A stretch of 27,287 nt of DNA from contig MNCI01030254.1 in assembly GCA_015680685.1 (NCBI GenBank), positions 1 through 27,287 of the forward strand, read 5' to 3'. Origin of the DNA: Gnetum montanum (taxonomy: Eukaryota; Streptophyta; Gnetopsida; Gnetales; Gnetaceae). Under the pieces are notes generated by a model. That model made no database searches. It was given only the letters and a program-made list of their open reading frames with translations, and was not told where the DNA came from. Positions within the stretch are counted from its first letter, which is position 1. Each line of letters begins with the position of its first letter. Of the stretch, positions 1-9,945 are shown in pieces. A program made the translations under genes and the position numbers.

Positions 1-272
1 ATTTCAACATGGAGGTAAGGTTCTCTACTAGAACCCCATACATGTACCTCAACCAACTAAGTTCTAGACATTGTGGGAAGGGCCTTACATCATTCATGAA
101 ACGTTTCCTTCTAGGATCATGTTAATTTACAAACATAAGAGCCCAAATAGAAAGTAGCTAGTCAACACACAACAAGTCAAGCCTTTCCATGAGCCTAAGG
201 AAGCCAATGCAACACATGCCTCATCAAATGGATAACCTTGCTCAATATTTTAGATCTCCTCCTTCTAAATGA
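1..272 (+). pseudogene. gag, C-terminal remnant of copy A
   Basis: The frame ending at the TGA of 270-272 reads a Met/Pro/Gln-rich tail ending NLAQYFRSPPSK. Position and wording match the gag terminus of copy B (HAQSFSYGGYPPF, stop at 11980), and in both copies the gene is followed by the same T-rich non-coding stretch. Only the last part of gag is in the window. In-frame stops occur further left (for example near 159), so it is broken. No catalytic or nucleic-acid-binding motif falls in this part; the zinc knuckle would be outside the window. The assignment rests on synteny plus a short similarity. Confidence 0.6.
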
Positions 273-1740
273 GTCATGGGGGAGATGACCATTCGTGCTA
301 ACCATTTATGTGGCTCCTTAGTTTTATTTTTCCAAATTTTTATTTTACAACATCGTTAGTATGTTTTATTTCATTTCAATATTTTACAATTTCTTTTATA
401 TTTTTTCTTATTTTGATGTGAATTTTTCCTTTTTTATAATAAAATTGCTCTATTACCAACATGACACAATGGTGCTGTAGCTATTGCTAATGGTGGTTTG
501 TACTTAACATTTTTGATTACTAAATGTCTAGTTTTTATTTTTGAATTTTGATGACTGATAACAAAGACAAGTTTCTTTTTCATGAAATAACTAATGAGTC
601 CACGTCATCCACCCACCCACAAACTTGTAGTTTTCCTTATTTTGGGAATATGAGGTCCCTTTTTCATTAATAAAACCTTAATGAACTTGTGATCTTGGTA
701 GTTTTTAGACTTGTAAAAGATTCAAAGGTTTGAGAAGGGTGTGACTTCAAGGGGATCCAAAGCTCTTTGTACCTTCAACCATCTTGAGTGCAAGTATGTT
801 TTTCATAGATTTCTTATCATTCCATGTTAACCAATAATAGGAACTTGAACAAGTTTTTGCATGGTGTGGTTCCCATCTAAAAATTTGAAAAAAGAAAAAA
901 AAAACCAATGGAAATTCAAAGCATACCTCTTAGGGAAAAAAATGAAAAAGGGCTACAAGCATTGGTTATGGGACTAGAAAGACATGTTACCAATGCCTCA
1001 AGGTCCTCTCTAACTAAGGCCTTTCCTCACTTCCTACTTCTCTTTTCTTCTCAAATAAGGAATGTTGGTTGTCTGTGGAAGCATGCTTATGTCTTGAGGG
1101 GGTGTACTAGTCCTGGAGTGATGATCCAAAGTTATTGAAAATGGTTGGTTTTGGTTTGGACTAAGGTTGGATTCTATCAAGTCATTTAACCATGAATTCC
1201 ACAAGGGACTTAATGTGACCATGATTGGGACATCCATTCCATTCTCTATCTAATTTATTAATGCTCTCCATACCTTACCTCACTACTAGTTTTCATGTTT
1301 CTATTTCATGTCTTAGTTTGATGTGTTAAAATTCCTAAATAGATTCTCTGGGTTTGGTCCTTAACTTTCTTGTAACCATTAATCAACTATGGGATCCATG
1401 GACTCCTTAGTTAAGGTTATGCAAGGGCAAAAATGACATATGCCACTATGGGGAGGACTTGGTTACATATCTCATGGTTTAGTTAAGTTAAGCTCCCTAC
1501 TCATAGACATTGTTGCAATCAAATATTTTGTGCACTCCATTGTGCATCCAACTATGTGCTCCTTAAGGCATTCTTCTTTATGATATCTCATTCTCTCATC
1601 ATATTTCCATTTTCTAAATTTTAAAATCCTCTTCTAATATTTTCATCATGTTCTTGGCTTTTTGGTCTTCCATTTGATCCAAATTTCATTCAAAAACTTC
1701 TTATTTTTCATTACTTTTGACAAATTCAATGGTGGTCAAT
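273..1740 (+). other. Inter-ORF non-coding spacer of copy A
   Basis: About 1.5 kb without a credible gene between the gag stop and the ORF2 promoter-like block. It begins T-rich (about 320-450) and holds an A-rich run at 887-905. The small ORFs here (908-1138 on +, 1034-1237 on -) overlap each other and have no counterpart in B or C, so they are chance. The spacer is alignable by eye with 11983-13317 (B) and the reverse complement of 23331-24625 (C). Where the other members carry pol, this family has only this stretch. Confidence 0.65.
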
Positions 1741-1835
1741 AGCCACATTGACTAGGCCCAGTTGACATAGCTAGTTGCATCAACTAAGCCTAGTTGACGC
1801 AACACAAAAATCCTGTAAATATCGCCCAACGCTTT
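1741..1835 (+). promoter_or_regulatory. Internal promoter-like block ahead of ORF2, copy A
   Basis: A cluster of CTAG-centred repeats (TTGACTAGGCCCAGTTGA at 1748-1765; the near-palindrome CAACTAAGCCTAGTTG at 1781-1796) precedes a weak TATA-like box, TGTAAATA at 1814-1821, followed by TCGCCCAAC. Copy C has the same place as TATAAATAGCGCCCAAC, a good TATA box. The U3 of copy A's own LTR carries related repeats (AACTAGGCCC and CAACTAGGTCCC, 5409-5436). Promoter function is inference; similarity among the copies and the TATA form in C are what is seen. Confidence 0.45.
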
Positions 1836-2302
1836 GAAATTTTTTGTCATTTTCTTCAAAAAGAAAAGGAAGTTTTGGCAATTTTTTAGAGCCCAAAACC
1901 TTCTAGAGCCCATAACTTTCATATCATTTATTCAAATCACTTTGTTCTTTGATCTTGTAGCTACTAGAGGTAAGCTCTTAGTAATGGGGGCCACAAACCT
2001 TAAGGTTTTTGATGAAAATTTTTCAAAATTTTTCTAACTCCCCCAAAGGGTTAATAAATGGAATAACATTAAACCATCAATTTTTGAGAGTTTAACCCTT
2101 CCAACAAACTTTGGTAAACCTAAAATTAATTATTAATATTAAAATAAGAATGAAATAATAATTAAAATAATTAAGTCAACCATGATCACAACTTTTCCAG
2201 GTGTAACGTTTCCAAATAGATAAGGTATCCCAATTGTTTTAAGTTACACATTAAATGCTAAACCTTGGTCATGTTATGATCACAAATGACATCAAGACCA
2301 AA
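1836..2302 (+). other. ORF2 leader with a putative intron, copy A
   Basis: From the TATA-like box to 1969 there is no ATG. At 1967-1974 stands a good plant splice donor (GAG followed by GTAAGC, GT at 1970-1971). After it the sequence becomes very AT-rich (about 2110-2180), as plant introns do, with a branch-point-like TGCTAAA at 2256-2262. The acceptor seen in B and C right before the ATG (TTATAG) is not preserved here; the nearest AG is 2295-2296. No coding potential is evident: the 67-codon ORF at 1834-2037 is not shared in B or C. Confidence 0.45.
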
Positions 2303-5175
2303 ATGGCTGCAGGAAGGAGAACCATCATAACCAAGCAACAAACGACCTAGAGTTGGAAGGGAATAGTAACAAAAAACCTAGGGGATGGTAATAGAAACTC
2401 ATGCAACAGGACCTCTTTGGGGAAACTCGAAGTAAAATCTGTATGATAAATTCCCAAGGAAGAGGTTGTGACTGAACAATCTCAAAGAGAAGAGGCACTA
2501 GGGCCCATACCAAGACTTGAGATCACATTGACAAAAGCTTTCCTTGACACGATTAGGCCTTGTGATGTCCAATGCTTAGTTCTCCAAGAACTGAACCTTG
2601 GACCATTCTTGAAAAATGCTTCACCAGAAGTTAAGACATAGTTGCAAAACTCTTCCATGTGGCTAATTATCACTTTCAGTGGGAAGTGATACATGGAAGA
2701 GACATATCTCTTCTAGAATAATAGAAAGGTAGGAGCCAGTATGAGAATCAAGGACATTCAGGTGTCCTACTTGGTAGAAGTTATTGCATAGGCTCTTGGT
2801 TTGCCTAATTTTGGAACTCATCTGGTAGAAATCTCCATGCATGCAGACCTAGAGGTAAAAAGGGAGTGGTCCTAGTGATGTTATGGGGTTAACCACAAGG
2901 ATTTTGGCATGCTGATAGCAGCAAAGTGCATATACTTCAAAATAGTAGCTTATTACCTTAATTCGACAGTGAGGCCTAGTAAGGTGACTACTTTCTCCAC
3001 TTGAGCATGTGCGCCTTTAAGTAGGAAATATCATATTAACCTTCCAAGGTTAATATATTTGGAGATGGAAAAGCATTTTAAAGAAAATGAACATGAAAGG
3101 AAAACCTTGCCATTTCCATGCCTTATCAGAAAACTCTGTAAGAGGGCAGGGATAGTTTGCTATGCAACTAACATAATTAGGCATACTCTTGTTACCTCTC
3201 GGTCTAAGATGCTGAAAGACATGATCCTTGCCATGTCCAAAGAAGAGTAGTAGCAACCACCACGTCCACCATCCACTTAGGAAACAACACTGGAGGCCCG
3301 CATAGCTATTGAGCACTTCTGTGAAGTCCCAAGGTAGCTCTTGCATGGGTAGGAGTAGCAAGCAAGAATAAGTGGTGGGGATTCATCTATGTACTATCCT
3401 GCAATGAGTCACCTCAATGAAGTGGCTCAAACAATTAGTCAGATGCAGGAAGGTGGGCCAATATTCTTAGCCCTAAGAATGCAACTACTTGTGAGATTGA
3501 ATCATAGTGCTCGAGAGGTAATAGTGTCTTTCTTGCAAAAACAGCAATTCCTAGGAATCTCTAGGAATGCTGCTACCTTTTTAGTGTGCTTGGAGGAGGA
3601 CAAGGGAGAAACTATCTTGGTAATACAACATCAAGGGTAGGATAATATAGTAGAAGTGGTTGTTGATCAGATCACCAAAGTATTAAATGCACTTGTGGTG
3701 TTTGTACTAGATGTTTTTGCACTCAGAGTTATGCAGACATCTGTAGGGACTATTAGTAGTCGATTGAGTATAGCCTAGCATGAGAAATTATTGGATTGAT
3801 TGGTGAAAACTGGGGAATCAATTCCATATATCTTTGATTTTTTGAATAACATCATCGCAACTTAGTCAAAGCTACTTGAATTAAAGGGAAAATGCATCAT
3901 TCTGGAAGAGCAACTCAACATGGCTTAAGCACAAAACCAACACTTAGCTATAGAGGTTGTTGAATTAAGAGCCTACCTTGTTGATCTTATGCTTATCAAC
4001 CATTTACTAACAAGAGATGGAAGCTTTTAAAAAAATTTAAGATAAACTAAAATAGGTTGAGGTAGGATGGTGATGGTCATCTTTGACTAGTCCATGGCCA
4101 AGGCTAAGACATATTTAGTTCAGAAGAACTTGGTCTAGACGTGTCTAGAGACTGAGATGCTAACCACAGAGAATCATCACCCATGAGATGTTGATATGTA
4201 GAAACAACAAATGTAGGAATTCATCCATCAACAAAAAGAGCAGCTAGCCAAGATGAAAATTGAGCTTAGGAGATTGACAACAGAGAATAGAAATCTCTCT
4301 ATGGAGAAAGTCTATGCCTTATGCTAAAAATCTATGATTGAGATTGTAGCTTGGAAGAATGAAGCATTCAAATTTGAGAGAGTCAAGAACCACTATAGAG
4401 ATTAGGTTGGCCTACAAAAAGAAGTTAATGAAAAACACATCTAGATGGCTAAGGAAAAAGTAAATGAGACCCTCTAGCAACTCTAGTAGAGAAAAGAGAT
4501 GTGGCAACCTATCATTGATGGAATAGGTGCCTACAACAAAGTAAAAATCTGCTTGAAGGAGTTGCAAATTGAAGAGATGATTGAATATATGGAGCTTTCC
4601 AATCTTAGATATGCAATCCTAGTAATGCTGACTTCTGGATGGCTACAGTCAGAGTTGGAGAAGTAGGTGGCTAGCTTGTACTTGCTGTATGAGGTAGAGT
4701 TTAAGCACCACAAGGAAACCAAGCAAAAGCTTGAGACTAAAAATGTTGAACTTGAAGTTCTCAGAGCAAGATTCACTAATCAAAGATCAATTGCTAAGAA
4801 CCTAGCTAGAAGAATGAATGATTACTAGGAATTGTAGAATGCAATAGGGTGAATGAGATTGAATGCACATAATTTGCTACCTGGTTCATTAATGTCAAGG
4901 AGCTATTCCCAACAATGCCCTGTCCTTGGGATATGCCCATTCTGGCCCACATTGGGAAAGCTACGTGGATCATGCATGATCCCAAGAGTAAGGAGAAGAA
5001 GATGAAATAATTGTTGGATGTTTTCCATCTTCCACTGAAATTTGTAGTTGTAGTAGGACAACCATAATAGCCTCAACCATCGCATGTGCCTAAAGTAGGA
5101 GAAGGTCTTTCAAAACCTTAGGAGCGTCCATTGTCTGGGATTATAAAATCTTCTTCCTTATCTTCATGCCATTAG
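2303..5175 (+). pseudogene. ORF2, copy A: PMD-like/plant transposon protein with coiled coil (broken)
   Basis: A degenerate reading frame of about 950 codons from ATG 2303 to about 5175. The start aligns with B (14933) and C (22899). The N-terminal part includes the domain that ends in LPFPCLIRKLCKRAGI (from about 3104), the signature shared with B and resembling the Pfam-type 'putative plant transposon protein' and plant-mobile-domain-like families. From about 3880 to 4830 the sequence is Lys/Glu/Gln-rich and coiled-coil-like, with the landmark LSMEKVYAL at 4292-4318. The C-terminus keeps HIGKATWIMHDPKSKEKKM (from about 4948). The frame stays in register from 2303 to at least 4750 and shifts once before 4954. 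Many stops, mostly TAG, interrupt it. Function is unknown; the family is found in plant LTR elements. Confidence 0.7.
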
Positions 5176-5360
5176 AGAAATAGTGTTTGTTAAATTTTAT
5201 CTTGGTGTTCAACTTTTTAGTCTTGAACATCAAAAAATTTTGTAATGATTGTATATCCATATACTTAGGCACACAGTGTTTATCATATGTCTATTGTCAG
5301 TTAATAATTCCATACCTTCCCAAATTTGTAAAGAAATTGAGAACAAGTTTTCATTTAGTT

Positions 5361-5369
5361 ATGGGGGTA
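5361..5369 (+). other. Polypurine tract of copy A
   Basis: ATGGGGGTA directly abuts the LTR start TGATGAATCAT at 5370. The same string sits at 17862-17870 (B) and, reversed, at 19871-19879 (C). Upstream, TTTTCATTTAGTT is also shared with B. This is where plus-strand DNA synthesis would be primed. Confidence 0.8.
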
Positions 5370-6251
5370 TGATGAATCATAGATTGGCTATGTTGATTGG
5401 GTTCCATTAACTAGGCCCTATCAACTAGGTCCCATCGATGCTGATTTGATGCATTGATGTGGCCTTGTCAATGTAGTATCTATTTTGCTTATAAATACAC
5501 ATTCACCTACCATATTTATGATAATATTTGTCATAGTGTAGTAGAGCTCTTATGGTTTTTCTTTCCCAAAGTTAGAATATTCTCCCAAATGCCCATAGCA
5601 AGTGTCATTGAGTGTATAGATCTTTATTTGTGCATTGTTGTACCTAATCATGACAATGTGTGTGGCAATAAAGATGAGCTTTCTGATAAATCTTGTAGCA
5701 GTTTGTCTAGATTAAATATTTTCTTCAAGCATTCAATGTTTTCAACAATTTTATTTAATGCATTTAAGTAATTAAGCTAAATTAATTTAGATTAAATAGT
5801 AATCAATTAAGCACATAACTACGATTACTTCGAGGATGCGCATGACGCTTGGTTATCCTAGTAACGTTTAATGTTTGGTAACCCAACAGTGTTATACATG
5901 TTTAGGATGTGTATAGAAAGTGAGACCAGATGCTTATGTTAGGATTAGTTAGACATTAGTTAGTTAGTTAGATTAAATTAGCAATTAAATTACTCCATTC
6001 TTTTCATTCTTTATTTTAAGCACTCAAAATATAAAACATAAAAATAATAAAAATTATACACCTCGATTACACTTAACCATATCTTTGCATATCACAAGTG
6101 TAATTAGAAAGATAATGAAGGACTATTAGGACAAGTTCACTTCCTAGAGGCTAGTGTACTAGAAGACAAAGGGTCCACGAAATTCGATTGGATCACATGT
6201 GAATGCTTAGTGATTCATATGGTTAAGCATAAGAGTATTCATTGCTCATCA
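5370..6251 (+). repeat. 3' LTR of copy A
   Basis: The LTR (882 bp) starts TGATGA and ends TCATCA, the 6-bp inverted termini also seen in copy B and in the solo LTR. Inside, TATAAATA lies at 5490-5497 and AATAAAGAT starts at 5667, 177 bp later; the same spacing (172-177 bp) is kept in all five LTRs of the window. U3 carries CTAG-centred repeats (5409-5436) rather than the GATATCG repeats of copy B. The tail, from TGAATGCTTAG to TGCTCATCA, aligns with the U5 end of B (GAAATGCTCG to CACTCATCA). Confidence 0.85.
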
Positions 6252-8948
6252 CTTACCAAGTGTGAGAAAACTTGGATGTCTTTGGCATTAGGAAAATGAT
6301 GTAGGATAAGATCACATTCATTGATTTCTCTCATATTGATGTGTTATGTGATAATTAGTCATTTCATGAAACAACCATAAATTATGATCTTAGGCTCAAT
6401 TCTTTTTGCATCTTCATTAAAGGGAAAGTAAAGCTACAAAATAGTTGGCTAGATTAAAGGATTTGTCACATTAGCTAGTGCTGGAAAAATAAGCTTCACT
6501 TAACAAAAAGCTCAAGCTATGATTAAAGCATTTGTTATATTAAAGAGAAAATGGGGGATCAAAGCTGAGTTAGCATTTGAACTAGGTTTCATTTCATATA
6601 GAATAGGCCCATTTCATCTTTCACAGATTTAATTAAGTTTTCAGAAGAAGAGCTACAATATGAAAGTCATGCCACATTAGCATTTAGATGTAGTTATGAT
6701 TTACATCTAGATAAAAATTTTGCTTCTAAATAAACTTTATGTGTGTGAGTCAAAGAAATGCTAGGATCAGTAATAGCTCAAGTCTATTAAAAAAATAGGT
6801 CATTAAGTGTACTTTAGGTGTAGTATTTAAGAACATTAAGAGTTTCTCATTTAGATGAGAAAGCTTCCTCTATATATCCCATTTACCATGTCATCAGTAA
6901 GTGACAAACAACTAAATTCTAAAAAGCTTAAGTAAATAGAATATCAGATTTATTATACAACCTATTAAAGATATATGAACACTAAAGAGCTATTAAAAAT
7001 GAAAGCAAGGTTGGACATTATGAAAAATTTAGAACCTGATTAAAGCTTTAAATATTGAAAAGAAGAAAAAACTTTTAGTATAGCACAACTCTTATTCTAC
7101 GTCAGCTTAAAAAGACCTACTTTTAAAGAAATTGAAGTAACTAAAGAGCAGTCAAAGGAGATTCCCATCTAGATGGAAGATTATAATCTATATGAAAGTT
7201 TTTTTTTAAATTTTTGAAAAAACACTAACCTGAATTAAGATTTTAAGAGTAGAACCATTATAAGAGCTAAGTTATGTTTTCAAGCATTATATCAACTTAA
7301 GGAATTACTTTAGATTCTTTTAAAAGCTATTTTAGATGCTCAAGATGGAGAGGAAATATTTTAAAAAGGAAAAGACAAATATCATTCAAATGGAAAGCCA
7401 TCATCGAGATGAAAAATGATCATTTAGATAAAAACTGTGTAATGCAAGTGCTACCACAGACATGTGTTGAAGCTATCGAAAATTAGCAAAGAAATCTTAA
7501 TAAGTGGTTTCATCACTATTATGATTTATAGATGCGATCATGGTTCTTTAAGCTATTTTCAAGCTGCATAAGTGCATTGATCATGAAACTTTCTATCTAG
7601 ATGCATTACTCACATCTAGTTTCATTCAAAAACTCATATGGCTAAAATGTATTTTAAATGGTGGGCTTAGCTTTTTAACCTTCAGCCATTACTTCATTTT
7701 AGAAAGAATGTTCAAGTGTACGCACCATGTTAGCATTCAAAATCAGCAAAAATTTCCATCTAGATGGAAAATCATCATTCAGATAACATGAGCTCCATTA
7801 AAGACACAAGCTTGAGCTACTCAAGAAGGAAGTTAAGTTTTTGATTTGTGTGCATGAGTTGAAGTGATGATGGGACCTATGATAAAGCTATAAAATGATG
7901 AGAGAGCATTTTCATCTAGATGGTAAAACCCCATCTAAATGCTTCATTTGCCCCATAAGCAAAAAGATGAATCTCATTTCTTCATCTAGTTCAATATTAC
8001 TTCATCTCCATGTCAGCACTACCACATTAGCAATAGATAAAGCTTGTTTCTTCAACTAGATCAACATTGCTTTATGTACCATGTCTACATTACCACATCA
8101 GCTCTGCCACATCAATAAATAGATGAAGCTTGTTTATTCATCTAGATCAACAAAGCTTCATTTGCCATGTTAGTATTCCCACATCAACAAGTAGATAATT
8201 TTTTTTTTCATCTAGATCAATGTCATATCATTTACCATGTTAGCATTTCCATGTCAATGATGCCACATTAAAGCTCATTCTAGATCACAAAGGATTATAT
8301 TTTATGCACTAGTGCATCAAAGTTATCATCGAGCTCAGAAAGAAAAAAAGTTTGAAAAGGTTTAATAAGTAAGCTTTGAAAAAGCCCAAGAGACACTCTA
8401 ACATGACAATGGTTTAATGAGTTGATGTCTACACTAAGGCTATGTAAATAAAAGCTACATCGATGTTCAGGGCCATAGAACCAATTTATAAAGTTGAAAG
8501 TTTAGCCTTGTGAAAAAGCTTACTAATAGCTTTGTCATATCAACTCATAAAGAAAGCCCATTAAAATAAAAAGAACAAGGTTCAAATTTCAAATCCCAAA
8601 GCCAAGAGAAAGAACAAAGCAGTGCAGAAAATCCATTAGAGTACTAAGCTACCATGGGAAAACAACTCATACTTTCACATATTGGTAAAATGTGTGAAGA
8701 TTACTGGGTTAGTTAGAGCTAAACTTGCGCTGAAATAATGGATGTGATCTTTGAACAAATAGGGTAGTTACTAAAATCATGGCTGAAATTGCTGAGGTAA
8801 AGCTCAAATTAAGATTTGAACTAGTATAGGAGCTACTTCAATAGAAATAACAAATTTCATAATTGAATCAATTATGGGAAGAATGAGCATCAAAGAAGTG
8901 TTGAGGTAATACAATGAATCAGGCTAATTAAATCTCTTTGAATCAAGT
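6252..8948. other. Gene-free, palindrome-rich stretch between copies A and B
   Basis: No ORF of credible length on either strand. The stretch is scattered with variants of the 10-bp palindrome CATCTAGATG, often inside longer pairings such as TTTCCATCTAGATGGAAA (7755-7772). Examples: 7168, 7758, 7914, and degenerate forms (CATTTAGATG 6682 and 6844, CATCGAGATG 7392, CATCTAGATC 8139 and 8209). Words such as AAGCTT, CCATGTTAGCAT and CCACATTAG recur. This could be the decayed U3 or interior of another LTR element, or the old target DNA of copies A and B. No function is assigned. Confidence 0.5.
7965..8270. repeat. Imperfect tandem repeat, four units of about 70-86 bp
   Basis: Four successive units begin at 7965, 8035, 8121 and 8193 (70, 86, 72 and 78 bp). 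Each reads in order AGAT(G/A)A, a T-rich spacer, TTCATCTAGATCAA or a close variant, then CCATGT(T/C)AG and CCACATYA. Units 2 and 4 carry one extra CCACAT-type segment. Divergence among the units is high. Confidence 0.7.
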
Positions 8949-9812
8949 TGATGAATCATGATTCAGTAGGTTCCAATATCAGACCCCTGATATCGAACCC
9001 ACGATATCGGGTACGTGATATTGCAACCTAAGAAATGATATTGGATACACAATATCGTGACTCTTGTGCGGGCCTATAAATACACATGTAGGCACATGGG
9101 AGTTAAAAGGTAGTTTTAGCTAGCAGTTAGTTTTCATTTTTAGTTATTCTCAACCCTTTCTCCTAGTGCATGCCCACAGTGTAATGATTGTAATTGTATG
9201 GTACCTTTTGTTCGAGTGTGATGTACTTGGACACGTACATGACTAGAAATAAAGATCGAGATTACTTCATCATTGCAACATTCACTTAGTTTAATTATTT
9301 AATTACTTTCTTAATTAATACTTCTCTACCCTCAACTCCTATTAAATGTGGAATGAGTACGACTTAATCATGAACATTTAAGTGTGACTACTTGGTAACC
9401 CAATAGCATACCTAGGATCTATGCTTGGTAATCCTAGTAGGAGTCATGCACGTGGTCCAAGATGTATACAAATGATTAAGGAATGGATGCTCATCGCACT
9501 TAGGCTAGTTTAGACTCTCTCCTCCCATGTCCTATTAGCTTAGCTCTCTCTCCCTTTTCCTCCTAGCTTAATTAAAGTGATTTTCCATTGCCTCTAGGAG
9601 TAGCACTAGGTTAAAAACCACATCATACACCTCACTCTGGACTAGACCATATGTGACAAAGCATATACTAGTCTAGGTGGGAAGATAGCAAATTGCGATC
9701 AACAAGTAACTAACTAGATACCACAACTAGCCCGTCCGCAGAGTTTGATTAGATCGTGCGTGAAACGCTCGTATTCGTATGGTTGAGTGTAGTGGTACCT
9801 CACCACTCATCA
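8949..9812 (+). repeat. 5' LTR of copy B
   Basis: TGATGAATCATGATTCAG opens and CACTCATCA closes an 864-bp LTR. U3 is short and packed with GATATCG-type repeats (8979-9060, including GATATCGGGTAC at 9003-9014). TATAAATA is at 9075-9082 and AATAAAGATCG begins at 9248, marking an R region of roughly 150 bp. Partner of the LTR at 17871-18719. Confidence 0.9.
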
Positions 9813-9813
9813 T

Positions 9814-9831
9814 TGGCATCATTATCAGGGA
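9814..9831 (+). other. Primer binding site (decayed tRNA-Asp type)
   Basis: One base after the LTR, TGGCATCATTATCAGGGA aligns along all 18 positions with the tRNA-Asp-complementary site known from Athila/Calypso-type plant elements. The five differences are all G-to-A or C-to-T, four of them at CpG steps on one strand or the other. This supports both lineage and methylation-driven decay. Recognition is from memory of that site, not from a search. Confidence 0.65.
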
Positions 9832-9945
9832 TGGCACCAATTATTTAGATTAGTTATATCATACAAGATTGCTGTAACAAAGTGTTCATGATATATCTTT
9901 TAGAAAAGAAATTAATTTCAATTAAGTCACACACGATTCACAACA

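Larger units (their letters stand above)
1..6251 (+). mobile_element. Copy A: non-autonomous Athila-like LTR retrotransposon, cut by the left window edge
   Basis: The order gag tail, non-coding spacer, promoter-like block, leader, ORF2, polypurine tract and 3' LTR matches copy B (8949-18719) and, in reverse, copy C (24625-19060). The 5' LTR and most of gag lie left of the window. Homology was judged by eye from shared landmarks: the gag end (AQYFRSPPSK here, AQSFSYGGYPPF in B), the phrase TTATGCAAGGGCA plus TGGGGAGGAC in the spacer (1426 and 12963), the ORF2 motif LPFPCLIRKLCK, and the ATGGGGGTA polypurine tract joined to TGATGAATCAT. No pol motif was found. Divergence from B and C is high, so this is an old insertion. 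Confidence 0.85.

Noticed and set aside
3050-3361. 103-codon ORF on the minus strand
   Set aside because: It lies opposite the conserved ORF2 domain of copy A (LPFPCLIRKLCK) and is its antisense shadow.
5454-5771. 105-codon ORF inside the LTR of copy A
   Set aside because: It spans the TATA box and the poly(A) signal of the LTR and is not kept in the other four LTRs.
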